Assembly (NCBI RefSeq): GCF_012849055.1
Contig: NZ_CP051677.1
Span: 744,001-808,000, forward strand
Direction: 5' to 3'
Source of the DNA: Spirosoma rhododendri
Lineage (GTDB): Bacteria > Bacteroidota > Bacteroidia > Cytophagales > Spirosomataceae
DNA: 64,000 nucleotides
This document shows positions 34,350-42,765 of the stretch, in pieces (position 1 is the stretch's first letter; every line of letters begins with the position of its first letter). A program made the position numbers and the translations under genes. The notes below the pieces were generated by a model, which made no database searches, was not told the DNA's origin, and saw nothing but the letters and a program-made list of their open reading frames with translations.

Positions 34350-35807
34350 TTACAGGTTTTTAAAGAACGTGAGTGAGGGCGCGAAGAAGTAGTCTCCGCC
34401 TTTCATGGTCACGAACCCAGCGAAGCCGTCGAACTGTTTCATGTTGCCGGGGCTGCCGTCGTTCCATACCGTGGGGAAGCAGTGGCTGACGGCTTCGCCC
34501 GGCGCTGGTTGGCCGATAACCGGATCGATACCCGTTATGTCGGGGCTGCTGAATGGGAAGCTGGACAGGTTAGCCCAGTTCTTTTGGGTGAACTCAAACT
34601 GCTCTCCGATGCTGCTCTGGAAACTGGCGAACAACAGGCCGACACCCTCCGTTGGCATCTCGTCAAAATCCGGTTCGTCTTTGGGTTCGATGAGTCGGTC
34701 GCCGTAGGTAATGCCCCGGCGGGCCATCAGGTGCATACGCTCGTCGGCCGGGCTTTCACCGTCGCCCGTGCCACGTGGGTTGGTTTTACGGATGTGCCCC
34801 TGAAACGGGCAACGGCCACCTTTCAGATCGTCGTGACCGTCGATGAGCTGGCCGTAGTTGAAGTCGTTGATCTTACCAATCTGGTTGTCTTTGAGCGTCA
34901 CTTTTTTGTCGGTTGCACTCATCGTCACGGGCATTCCATTTTCAAATCGCCCAACAACCATCGCACCGGCCCGTTCGGCGTCATCGTCCTCTAACCCGAG
35001 GGCATCAGCCAGACTTTTCTCCATCTCCTTGAAGCCACGCACGTTCTGCTCCAGCTTCCGGAACACGTAATAGCTACCAAACGATTGACCGGGCGTACCC
35101 ATCGGGTCGGGTACCAACACCAGTTTGAGTGGGGCCACAGGGTTCCAGTTAGTACGATCCGGGGGCGTATCCTGCGTGAAAAATACGGGCTGACTGACGC
35201 CGTCAACGTAGCCAAAATGCTCCAGATGGTCGCCTACTTCGTTGGTAAACCCTTTGCCGTATTCAACCGCCAGCACCTTCGCCAGCTTCTGGTCGCGCAG
35301 GAAAGCGGCAAACTCAGCTACTTTGGCGCGCAGCGTCGGTTCGACACCATGCGCGAATAAAAACAGCGCATCGCCCTCATTCTGATAGCCGCCCTCCCAG
35401 TCGTTCACCAGTGGGTCGTGCAGGTCAGCCTGCGACGCCTGCATACCCGCCTGAAACTGTGAATCAAACTGATGCAGGTTGGTAAAACCCAGCGCTTCGT
35501 AGCCCTTCGCGGTCAGGTAAACACCCCGGAAGAAAACCTGCGTCGGTACTTTACCAGCTTTTTTCTGCTTGTTGAACAGGTCGGCATCGGCCCGCTGCTG
35601 CTTCGCCGACGTGATGCGTTCGGTAATGGCCAGCTTTTTCAGATACGCCCGGACGTCAGCCCGCTTAGCCGGGTTAAATCGAACCAGTAGTTGTCCGGTA
35701 AAATTACGGCCGTGCGAAGTCAGGATATTCCCCTGAAGGTCGTTGGCAATGGCAAGGTAGCCTGGATCTGTCTGGCTGATACCAGACTTAGTAAGATCGA
35801 GCGACAT
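34350..35807 (-). CDS. Dye-decolourising (DyP-type) heme peroxidase
   Basis: 485 residues from the ATG at 35807, so it belongs to the long DyP group. The diagnostic G-x-x-D-G motif is G-Y-V-D-G at about 199-203; its Asp is the acid-base residue. Near the C terminus D-E-R-M-H-L-M-A-R-R-G supplies the proximal heme His and the conserved Arg. It has no signal peptide, so it may be cytoplasmic. The physiological substrate is unknown. Confidence 0.9.
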   Translation of the reverse strand: MSLDLTKSGISQTDPGYLAIANDLQGNILTSHGRNFTGQLLVRFNPAKRADVRAYLKKLAITERITSAKQQRADADLFNKQKKAGKVPTQVFFRGVYLTAKGYEALGFTNLHQFDSQFQAGMQASQADLHDPLVNDWEGGYQNEGDALFLFAHGVEPTLRAKVAEFAAFLRDQKLAKVLAVEYGKGFTNEVGDHLEHFGYVDGVSQPVFFTQDTPPDRTNWNPVAPLKLVLVPDPMGTPGQSFGSYYVFRKLEQNVRGFKEMEKSLADALGLEDDDAERAGAMVVGRFENGMPVTMSATDKKVTLKDNQIGKINDFNYGQLIDGHDDLKGGRCPFQGHIRKTNPRGTGDGESPADERMHLMARRGITYGDRLIEPKDEPDFDEMPTEGVGLLFASFQSSIGEQFEFTQKNWANLSSFPFSSPDITGIDPVIGQPAPGEAVSHCFPTVWNDGSPGNMKQFDGFAGFVTMKGGDYFFAPSLTFFKNL

Positions 35808-35940
35808 GATTGAAAGAGGGTTATCAGGTGAAAACGGGCAATGCCTGCACCGCTTGAACCGATTATTCGGCCACTCCCTTAGTCGCAATCAACCTTTTCC
35901 GGATAACGCCCTTTATTTAACGGTAAGACAGTCTTTTTTC

Positions 35941-36024
35941 AAACACAGAGGCACGGAGATAAACACGGAGCAAACAGAGGTTTTAACTCTATACTCTCTG
36001 TGTCTATCTCCGTGCCTCCGTGTT
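35941..36024. repeat. Inverted repeat, family C (ACACAGAGGCACGGAG)
   Basis: AACACAGAGGCACGGAGATAAACACGGAG on the left faces tandem CTCTGTGTCTATCTCCGTGCCTCCGTGTT on the right. It lies between the DyP gene start and the ABC-F gene end. Confidence 0.85.
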
Positions 36025-36036
36025 AAAAAGTAAAGA

Positions 36037-37980
36037 CTAAGCCAGTTTTTTCTCCCACTCCTCAGCTTCGAGCATGGCGGTTTCCCACTCATCCTGTAGC
36101 TGCCCGATCTGCGCTTTCAAGCGGCTATACTCGTCGTTTTTGGCCTGCATCAGCTTGTCGTCGCCGTAGGTAGCGGGGTCGGCAAGTTCGGTTTCGAGCC
36201 GCTTCTTACGTTCTTCCAACTGCCCGATTTTCGTTTCGGAGTCCTCGGCCTGCTGGTTGAGCTTTTTCAGCGTTTTCTGCCAGTCCCGGCGTTCGTCGTC
36301 GGAGCCGTTTTTCTTACCGTTTACCGCTCCGTTGGTCGCAGCGGGCTTCGGCGGGGCAGGTGGAGCCTCGGCCTTACCGGCTTTGCGCTCTTCCATCCAC
36401 CATTCGTATTCGTCGTAGGTGCCGTGGTATTCCTTAATCTGCTCGTCTTCGATGTACCAGATTTTGTTGGCAATCTGCGAAACGAAATACCGGTCGTGCG
36501 AGACAACGACGTAGGTACCTTCGTACTGCTCCAGCGCCTGAATCAGGATGTTCACCGACTGCATATCAAGGTGGTTAGTCGGCTCGTCAAGCAGCAGGAA
36601 GTTGGCCTGCGAGAGCAGTACCTTCGCCAGCGCCACCCGCGACTTTTCCCCCCCCGACAGCACCTTGATTTTCTTGAATACTTCGTCGTTGGAGAACAGG
36701 AAACAGCCCAGAACGCCCCGCAGTTCGCCTTCGCTCTTGGTCGGGTTGGCATGCTTCAACTCATCGAGCAGCGTATCTTCGACGCTGAGCGATTCGAGCT
36801 GGTGCTGGGCGTAGAAACTAAACGACACGTTGTGCCCCAGTTGCCGGTTGCCATCGTTGACCGGCTCCGACCCCGAAATAATCCGCAACAACGTCGACTT
36901 ACCGCGCCCGTTGGCACCGATCAGCGCAACCTTATCGCCCCGCTCGAGCCGGATATCCGCTTTGGTCAGAATCTTTTTCGGACCGTACGCTTTTGTCACG
37001 TCGTCCAGGTGCAGGATGTGGCGACCAGGTTGGGTAGAGAACTGGAACTTGAAGTTCACCCGCGCAGCTTCATCGATAACGTCGTCGACGCGCTCCATCC
37101 GGGCCAGTTGCTTGACACGGCTTTGGGCTTGTTTAGCCTTAGTGGCCTGGGCTTTGAAACGTTCGATGAATCGCTCCGTCTGCCGAATTTTAGCCTGCTG
37201 GTTTTCGTAAGCACCCTTCTGAATTTCGTTGCGCAGGGCCTTTTCCTCCAGATAGAACGAATAGTTACCGGCGTAATAGTTCAGCTTGGCGTTGGCGACT
37301 TCGACCGTTACGTCGATGACGTTGTCCAGGAATTCGCGGTCGTGCGAAACCACGATCACGGCCCCTTCGTAAGTCTGAATGTATTTCTCCACCCACTGGA
37401 TCGAGGGCAGGTCAAGGTGGTTAGTCGGCTCGTCGAGCATGAGCAGCGACGGCTTTTGCAGCAGCAGTTTGGCCAGCATCACGCGCATCCGCCAGCCCCC
37501 CGAAAACTGCCGGAGTGGCTTTTGCAAATCATCCGTCGAGAAGCCCAGTCCCTCCATGATCTCCTCCGCCTTCGACTGCACCGAGTAGCCGTCGAGCGCT
37601 TCGAATTCTTCCTGAAGTTTACCCAGCTTATCGACCAGTTCGTCTTTGTAATCGGTCTCCATTTCGTGGAGCACCTCATCAATCTGTATTTGCAGCTTGT
37701 TCTGCCGCTCGAACGCCTGCATGGCTACCGACAGAATCGAGTCGTCGGTCTGGTACGAGAGCAGGTCCTGATTGAGGAAGCCGAGGGTTACGTCGCCCGC
37801 TTTGGAGATCGTACCGCCGTCATACTGGTATTCGTTGTTGAGGATACGCAGCAGCGTCGATTTGCCGGTTCCGTTGAGGCCAATAAGACCAATTTTCTGA
37901 CCGGGCTTTATATGCAGCGACGCATTTTCGTAGAGCGCCCGACTGCCGAGATAATACGAGAGGTTGGTAATGGAAATCAT
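36037..37980 (-). CDS. ABC-F family ATPase (translation factor / Uup-like)
   Basis: 647 residues with two nucleotide-binding domains and no membrane segment. Walker A motifs are G-L-N-G-T-G-K-S-T and G-A-N-G-R-G-K-S-T, with signatures F-S-G-G-W-R-M-R and L-S-G-G-E-K-S-R and L-L-D-E-P-T-N-H-L-D in both halves. The C-terminal ~100 residues are a Lys/Glu-rich coiled coil, as in Uup. ABC-F proteins act on ribosomes. A linker (A-P-P-A-P-P-K-P-A) joins the second domain to the coil. Confidence 0.93.
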   Translation of the reverse strand: MISITNLSYYLGSRALYENASLHIKPGQKIGLIGLNGTGKSTLLRILNNEYQYDGGTISKAGDVTLGFLNQDLLSYQTDDSILSVAMQAFERQNKLQIQIDEVLHEMETDYKDELVDKLGKLQEEFEALDGYSVQSKAEEIMEGLGFSTDDLQKPLRQFSGGWRMRVMLAKLLLQKPSLLMLDEPTNHLDLPSIQWVEKYIQTYEGAVIVVSHDREFLDNVIDVTVEVANAKLNYYAGNYSFYLEEKALRNEIQKGAYENQQAKIRQTERFIERFKAQATKAKQAQSRVKQLARMERVDDVIDEAARVNFKFQFSTQPGRHILHLDDVTKAYGPKKILTKADIRLERGDKVALIGANGRGKSTLLRIISGSEPVNDGNRQLGHNVSFSFYAQHQLESLSVEDTLLDELKHANPTKSEGELRGVLGCFLFSNDEVFKKIKVLSGGEKSRVALAKVLLSQANFLLLDEPTNHLDMQSVNILIQALEQYEGTYVVVSHDRYFVSQIANKIWYIEDEQIKEYHGTYDEYEWWMEERKAGKAEAPPAPPKPAATNGAVNGKKNGSDDERRDWQKTLKKLNQQAEDSETKIGQLEERKKRLETELADPATYGDDKLMQAKNDEYSRLKAQIGQLQDEWETAMLEAEEWEKKLA

Positions 37981-38059
37981 AGCACAAAGTTACCAGAAAG
38001 AAAACCGATCTGCACGGCTTTAAATTCCGGTAGTTTTGTGGGTTTACGGTTAGCTGGTG

Positions 38060-38163
38060 TGTAGCCTGGACGTCCACGTCCGGGTGGGCGCGATAGCGAC
38101 CTAAAAGCTGCCGCCTGAGATAGTTGGCCTGACGGCCACCCGGACCTGGAGGTCCAGGCTACA
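38060..38163. repeat. Nested inverted repeat, family A with an extra inner pair
   Basis: Outer arms TGTAGCCTGGAC (38060) and GTCCAGGCTACA (to 38163). Inside, GTCCGGGTGG pairs with CCACCCGGAC, and ACCTGGAGGTCCAGG is itself near-palindromic. It is the longest of the three family A copies. Confidence 0.8.
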
Positions 38164-38176
38164 CTCCACCCACCAA

Positions 38177-38214
38177 CATTAAACCTTAAACCATAAACCT
38201 TAAACCTTCAGCTT
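38177..38214. repeat. Tandem TTAAACC units (family D)
   Basis: Four near-direct copies of (A)TTAAACC / CATAAACC in about 38 bases, next to the 3' end of an oxidoreductase gene. Only one half of the family D inverted repeat is present. Confidence 0.55.
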
Positions 38215-39315
38215 GACTACTTCCGCCTGCTTCTGGGCTTTGATGGCGAGTTCGGTGGCGAGGAAACAATGTTCCTGCGTCATAGCCGTTTCGGTGCGGT
38301 TCAGCACATCGTCGACCAGTTGCTGCCCGTACGGCAGGGGCACATCGGCGCAGTCGATGTAGCGCGTTTCTTTCTGGTTGACCAGATACAAGTGATTGCC
38401 CTTCTCGCTTTTGGTGATGTCGATGTTCTTGCGAATTTCGATATAGCCCTCTGTGCCGAGAATCGTCAGCCGCCCGTCGCCCCACGTTTTCAACCCTTCG
38501 GGTGAAAACCAGTCGACACGCACGTAACCCATCCCGCCGTTGCCGCGTACCATCACGTCGCCGAAATCCTCGAATTGCGGGTGCTGCGGGTAACGCACAT
38601 TGCCCACCTCCGACGCAACCACGTCAGCTTTGGTTGAACCAGTGAAAAACAGGAACTGGTCGAACTGATGCGAGCCGATATCGCAGATAATACCGCCGAA
38701 CTGTTTTTTGTCGAAGAACCAGTCTGGGCGCGACATCAGCGCAATGCGGTGCGGACCCAACCCAATTGTCTGAACGACTTTACCGATAGCGCCTTCCTTC
38801 ACCAGTTCGCCCGCTTTCACCGTCGCCCGGTTCTCGAAGCGCTCACTGTACATAATCGAGTAAATGCGCTTCGTTTCGCGCTGCACCTTCCGCACCTCGG
38901 CCAGTTGATCGAGCGTAATGATACCGGGCTTGTCAGACATATAGTCTTTGCCCGCCCGCATTACGCGAATACCCAGCGGAGCGCGGTCGATGGGGATACC
39001 GGAGCTAAGCACGAGTTGAATAGACTTGTCGTCCAGTACCTCCTGCTCGCTGCGGGCCTGTTTCGCCTGCGGGTATCGCTTGGCGAACGCAGCCGCCAGA
39101 TCGGGTTCTTTGGCGTAGAACGACACCAGTTCGCCCCCACCCCGGATCACCGCTTCGACCTGCCCGTAAATGTGGCTATGGTTCAGCCCGACAGCCGCAA
39201 ACTTGATTCGGTTAGCGCCACGCAGATCGGGTTGTACAGCCGCCTGCGCGACGGTCGGCAGAGCGGGCAGAGCCACCAGTCCGGCGGCCGTCGTTAGAAA
39301 ATTACGTCGTTGCAT
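38200..39315 (-). CDS. Gfo/Idh/MocA oxidoreductase, Tat-exported type
   Basis: 371 residues from the ATG at 39315. The N-terminal M-Q-R-R-N-F-L-T-T-A-A-G-L-V-A-L-P is a twin-arginine signal (R-R-x-F-L), so the enzyme should be exported folded. The NAD(P)-binding part has F-A-A-V-G-L-N-H-S-H and the conserved D-K-P (here M-S-D-K-P-G). C-terminal D-I-G-S-H-Q-F-D-Q matches the D-x-G-x-H segment of the family. Such enzymes oxidise or reduce sugars and inositol-like compounds; the substrate is unknown. It is the last gene of a three-gene - strand run of related enzymes. Confidence 0.85.
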   Translation of the reverse strand: MQRRNFLTTAAGLVALPALPTVAQAAVQPDLRGANRIKFAAVGLNHSHIYGQVEAVIRGGGELVSFYAKEPDLAAAFAKRYPQAKQARSEQEVLDDKSIQLVLSSGIPIDRAPLGIRVMRAGKDYMSDKPGIITLDQLAEVRKVQRETKRIYSIMYSERFENRATVKAGELVKEGAIGKVVQTIGLGPHRIALMSRPDWFFDKKQFGGIICDIGSHQFDQFLFFTGSTKADVVASEVGNVRYPQHPQFEDFGDVMVRGNGGMGYVRVDWFSPEGLKTWGDGRLTILGTEGYIEIRKNIDITKSEKGNHLYLVNQKETRYIDCADVPLPYGQQLVDDVLNRTETAMTQEHCFLATELAIKAQKQAEVVKLKV

Positions 39316-39317
39316 AG

Positions 39318-39421
39318 GAGAACAATGAGTGAATGTGTGATTGAGCGAATGAGTGAATAGCAGGAACAACGGGTAGATGAGCGACAGCAGTTATTCGCTC
39401 ATTCACGCATTCGTTTATTCA
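39318..39421. repeat. Inverted repeat, family B variant (GAGTGAATG/CATTCACTC)
   Basis: ATGAGTGAATGTGTGATTGAGCGAATGAGTGAATA faces TATTCGCTCATTCACGCATTCGTTTATTCAC between two oxidoreductase genes, with its right end inside the stop region of the second. Confidence 0.75.
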
Positions 39422-40778
39422 CCATTGATAACGCCTGCGTCGTGGTGTAGTACTTCGCCAGCATATTCGGGACTTCCCAGGCGGGGAGTTTTCCGGCGTT
39501 GAGGTAATCGAGGTACTTTTCCATGACCCGGCCGAAGTGCGCTTCGTGGCCTTCGTTGTATTTCTCCGGTACCGTCACCTGCCAGCCGGCGGGTGTTTTG
39601 GTCAGGTCGATACCGGGAAATTCGCGTTGGATAGTAGGCAGGGCCGCTTTCAGGTCGCTGTCGAAGCTGGTATTGCCCACGATGGGTTCGATGTATAGTA
39701 CCGGCTTGTATTGCTGCTCGGCTCCCTGCTTGATAATCAGATTGGCCTTGCTACCGCGCATGATCGAGTAGTGCGTGTCGCCCCCGCCTTCGGGCGCTTT
39801 GTAGGCCCACGTCACAGCCACCCGAGCGTTGATACCGCGCAGCTGGTAGTTGATTTCGCCGTTGCTGAACACCCGCAGCACACTGTCGCCAACCACGTCT
39901 TTTTTCAGGTAATCGGGAAAAGTCGACAGCTTTGTGATGGCCTGAAATTGACTCCAGTTCATGTTGGTCGGCCAGTGCCGCGCCGATGTCAGCCGGATAT
40001 CGCGTTTGTAGTCGAGCACCTGTTCGGGGAAAGCCGCCCACTGCACCAGATCGACCAGGTGGGTCGTCACGTCGACGATGCCTTCGCCCTGCTGCGCGAC
40101 GTCCATAAACCAGGCCGGACGCGTCAGGATACTACCCGACACGTTTTTGTAGAAGTGGTGAACGCTTTCCTTAACAATGGCCGGATTGTCGGGCGTACCT
40201 TTTACCAGTGTACCAAACACACCCGGTTGCCGCGAAAACGCCCGCTGCAACTGCGTTGTGATTTCATAGCGTTCAGTCATGATGTCGTAGAGCAGCACCT
40301 TGTTCCGGGCGGCCGTGGCGAAAGCTTCCTTCAACTTGTCGAACGCCGACGCCTGAATTACCATCGGCTTGTCGGCCAGCACGTTGAATCCAGCGGCAAC
40401 ACTTTTCAGGATATAATCGGTTTTGAGCCGGTTGTTTCCCGCCATCACAACCACGTTTCCCGCCTTTTCGGTCAGCATTTTTTCGAGAAAGTCAGGTCCT
40501 GTATATACCTGTTCATCCCAGTGCGTCGGGTTCTCGGCCCGGCTGTTGTAGCCCTTGATTCGGGTAAGGTGCTGCTCGAGGTCGGACCCAGCAGGTGCAT
40601 AGACCCGCACCGTTTTGTCGACGTTTGGGTAATCAGTTTTCTGAACCAGTGCCGCGTGGAAATGGCCGGGGTCGAGGGTAATCAGCCGGATAGGTTCGCC
40701 AGAGCGCGGCCCGGGCAGGTGGTAAGCCATCAGACCAAGCGACAACAGGGCCGCGCCAACAAAAAAACGGTAATGCAT
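39399..40778 (-). CDS. Putative Gfo/Idh/MocA-type oxidoreductase, exported
   Basis: 459 residues. The N terminus is a signal-like segment (F-F-V-G-A-A-L-L-S-L-G-L-M-A). It has L-A-D-K-P-M-V (the D-K-P of the family), V-V-M-A-G-N-N and D-V-T-T-H-L-V-D-L-V (D-x-x-T-H-x-x-D). The dinucleotide-binding start is degenerate compared with its neighbours, so cofactor use is less certain. The longer C terminus is typical of the group seen beside glycan-use genes in Bacteroidota. Confidence 0.75.
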   Translation of the reverse strand: MHYRFFVGAALLSLGLMAYHLPGPRSGEPIRLITLDPGHFHAALVQKTDYPNVDKTVRVYAPAGSDLEQHLTRIKGYNSRAENPTHWDEQVYTGPDFLEKMLTEKAGNVVVMAGNNRLKTDYILKSVAAGFNVLADKPMVIQASAFDKLKEAFATAARNKVLLYDIMTERYEITTQLQRAFSRQPGVFGTLVKGTPDNPAIVKESVHHFYKNVSGSILTRPAWFMDVAQQGEGIVDVTTHLVDLVQWAAFPEQVLDYKRDIRLTSARHWPTNMNWSQFQAITKLSTFPDYLKKDVVGDSVLRVFSNGEINYQLRGINARVAVTWAYKAPEGGGDTHYSIMRGSKANLIIKQGAEQQYKPVLYIEPIVGNTSFDSDLKAALPTIQREFPGIDLTKTPAGWQVTVPEKYNEGHEAHFGRVMEKYLDYLNAGKLPAWEVPNMLAKYYTTTQALSMVNKRMRE

Positions 40779-40806
40779 AGACGGTGAAGTATATATTGAG
40801 CGATTG

Positions 40807-40909
40807 CGTTGTATCCGGCAGCTTCTAGCTGTCGGAGCCGTAGGCTAAGTGCGATTGCCTGATTAGCCGCTGACGCGGCTCCGACAGCTAGAAGCGGTCG
40901 GATACAACG
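40807..40909. repeat. Long inverted repeat, family F (CTTCTAGCTGTCGGAGCCG)
   Basis: CGTTGTATCCG-GCAGCTTCTAGCTGTCGGAGCCG on the left and CGGCTCCGACAGCTAGAAGC-GGTCGGATACAACG on the right give almost 35 paired bases. It is the only copy in this window and occupies most of the gap between two oxidoreductase genes. Confidence 0.85.
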
Positions 40910-40940
40910 TAATCAACCAGTCATATAAACGGTGGGGGAA

Positions 40941-42352
40941 TTAGCGGGAACTGGCAACGGCTTTGATCGCATACGCCTTGCGCTGCGGACGCGACAGCAT
41001 CGCGTTGGCTTCCGCGTCGTTTTTAAACTGCTCTTTTTTCGGGTCCCAGTACAACCGCCGGTTGAGTTTCATGGCCGCGTGGTGCAGCAGGCAGGCCGAA
41101 CACGAGCGGTGCCCAACTTCGACCGGCGCTATCGGCTCCTTCCGACTGACGACGCTTTCCAGCCAGTTGCCGTGGTGCTCATTGCTGACTGGCAGGTGAA
41201 TTTCGTTTGGCCCAATCACTGACGTGAGCAGTTTCGGATCGCTGGCGTCGAGTTTTTTAGCCAGTTGCTGTTTCGCCGTTGGATCACTGGACGTGACGGC
41301 TGCATCCCCCGCGACACGAAAATCCAGCCGTCGGTACCCTCGAAGCGAATGCCGTTCGGAATCTCGTTGCTGACGATCATGTGGACACCGTTGTCGTACA
41401 TCGCTTCGGTACGGAAGATGCCGTGAACGTCCCAAAGGCCCGACTTGGGAAAGTCGGCCTTACCCCAGATTTCGACGGGGCCGGAATGTTCGGTGTTCAT
41501 GGCCCAGTGCGCGCAGTCGATATGGTGCGACCCCCAGCCGGTAATCATACCCGCGCCAAACTGTTCGCAGCGCAGCCAGCCGGGCCGGTCGTAGCCCATC
41601 TGCGGATGCACCCGCTTTTCGGTGTAGTACACCTCTGGCGTGGTGCCGAGCCACATGTCGTAGTTCAGGTTTTTGGGAATAGGCATCTGCGGCTCTTCAT
41701 CGCCCGATGGGTCGCCGGGCAGGCCGACGTACACCGTTTTGAGCTGCCCGATGCGCCCGTTCCGAATCAGCTCGGCCGCGTACCGAAACTGGGGCGACGA
41801 CCGCTGCTGACTCCCCACCTGCACAATCTGCCCCGACTGCTTCACGGCGTCGGCCATCATGCGTCCTTCGGCAACGGTCAGCGACGCGGGCTTCTGCATA
41901 TACACGTCTTTCTTCGCCCGCACTGCATCGACCACCATCGGCGCGTGCCAGTGATCGGGCGTGCTGACAATTACGGCGTCGATGTCTTTGTTTGTCAGCA
42001 AGTCGCGGTAGTCGGTGTAGACCCGCACCCCGTCGTAATCCTTACCTGTTTTCTTCGTATAGTACTCGTTAACCAGTCGTTTGGCATCTTCTGCGCGTTG
42101 GCTGTCGAGGTCACATACGGCCATGATTCGGGCGTTGTCGTACTGCCAAACGCCGGGTATATCGTGCCCCCGCGAGATACGGCCCGTACCGATGGCCGCT
42201 ACGTTGATCCGGTTTGACGGTGCATTTTTACCAAACACCGACGCCGGAACGATGGTCGGGAATCCACTGATGAGCGCGGACGATGCCAGCGTTCCTTTGG
42301 CGGCCAGGTCGAGAAATGACCGGCGGCTAACGGTTGTCGGTTTGTGTGTCAT
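40941..42352 (-). pseudogene. Gfo/Idh/MocA oxidoreductase, Tat-type, with a homopolymer frameshift
   Basis: From the ATG at 42352 (42373 possible) it starts with a Tat-like signal (V-S-R-R-S-F-L-D-L-A-A-K-G). It has the NAD(P) motif V-A-A-I-G-T-G-R-I-S-R-G, D-L-D-S, S-T-P-D-H-W-H and M-Q-K-P. The intact frame stops making sense after G-W-I-F-V-S-R-G. One base further on, the correct end reads D-A-A-V-T-S-S-D-P ... R-K-A-Y-A-I-K-A-V-A to the TAA at 40943-40941. A single missing C (plus strand) in the five-C run at 41306-41310 explains it. The joined protein would be about 470 residues. Likely a base-calling error. Confidence 0.82.
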
Positions 42353-42429
42353 GCTTCTTAAAGACAGCGACATACAGAATCTAATCAGATTTATGTAACC
42401 GATTGCATTGAAAAAAAGAGTGGCACCAG

Positions 42430-42461
42430 TTGCGTAACTATCGGCTAGCACATTATATTTG
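42430..42461 (+). promoter_or_regulatory. tRNA promoter: TTG, 21 bases, TATATTTG
   Basis: TTG at 42430-42432 and TATATTTG at 42454-42461, both exact to the Bacteroidota consensus, with the tRNA 19 bases downstream. The best promoter in the window. Confidence 0.75.
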
Positions 42462-42479
42462 CACCTCAAAACAGCAAAG

Positions 42480-42552
<73 letters not shown>

Positions 42553-42554
42553 CA

Positions 42555-42588
42555 AAAAGCCGCTCAGATCATCTGAGCGGCTTTTTTG
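42555..42588 (+). terminator. Intrinsic terminator of the tRNA
   Basis: AGCCGCTCAGAT and ATCTGAGCGGCT form a 12-bp stem with a one-base centre (a longer effective loop in RNA), followed by TTTTTT. Confidence 0.85.
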
Positions 42589-42765
42589 TTGTCTTCTTGC
42601 ACGAGCCTGCAAATTATCTATCGCTCGCTTTTCTTCTCCCCTTGTCAGTTACACAGGCATAATGAACTGTGTTTGGCACATTTAACCTGCTCGTCGCTTT
42701 AGTAGACCGGCATTACATGAGTATATTTAACCACTTTCATTTATCCGTTACTTAATTAAGCATCG

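Noticed and set aside
36424..38064. A 546-codon open frame on the + strand
   Set aside because: It is antisense to the ABC-F gene, which has two complete nucleotide-binding domains; its own translation has no family features.
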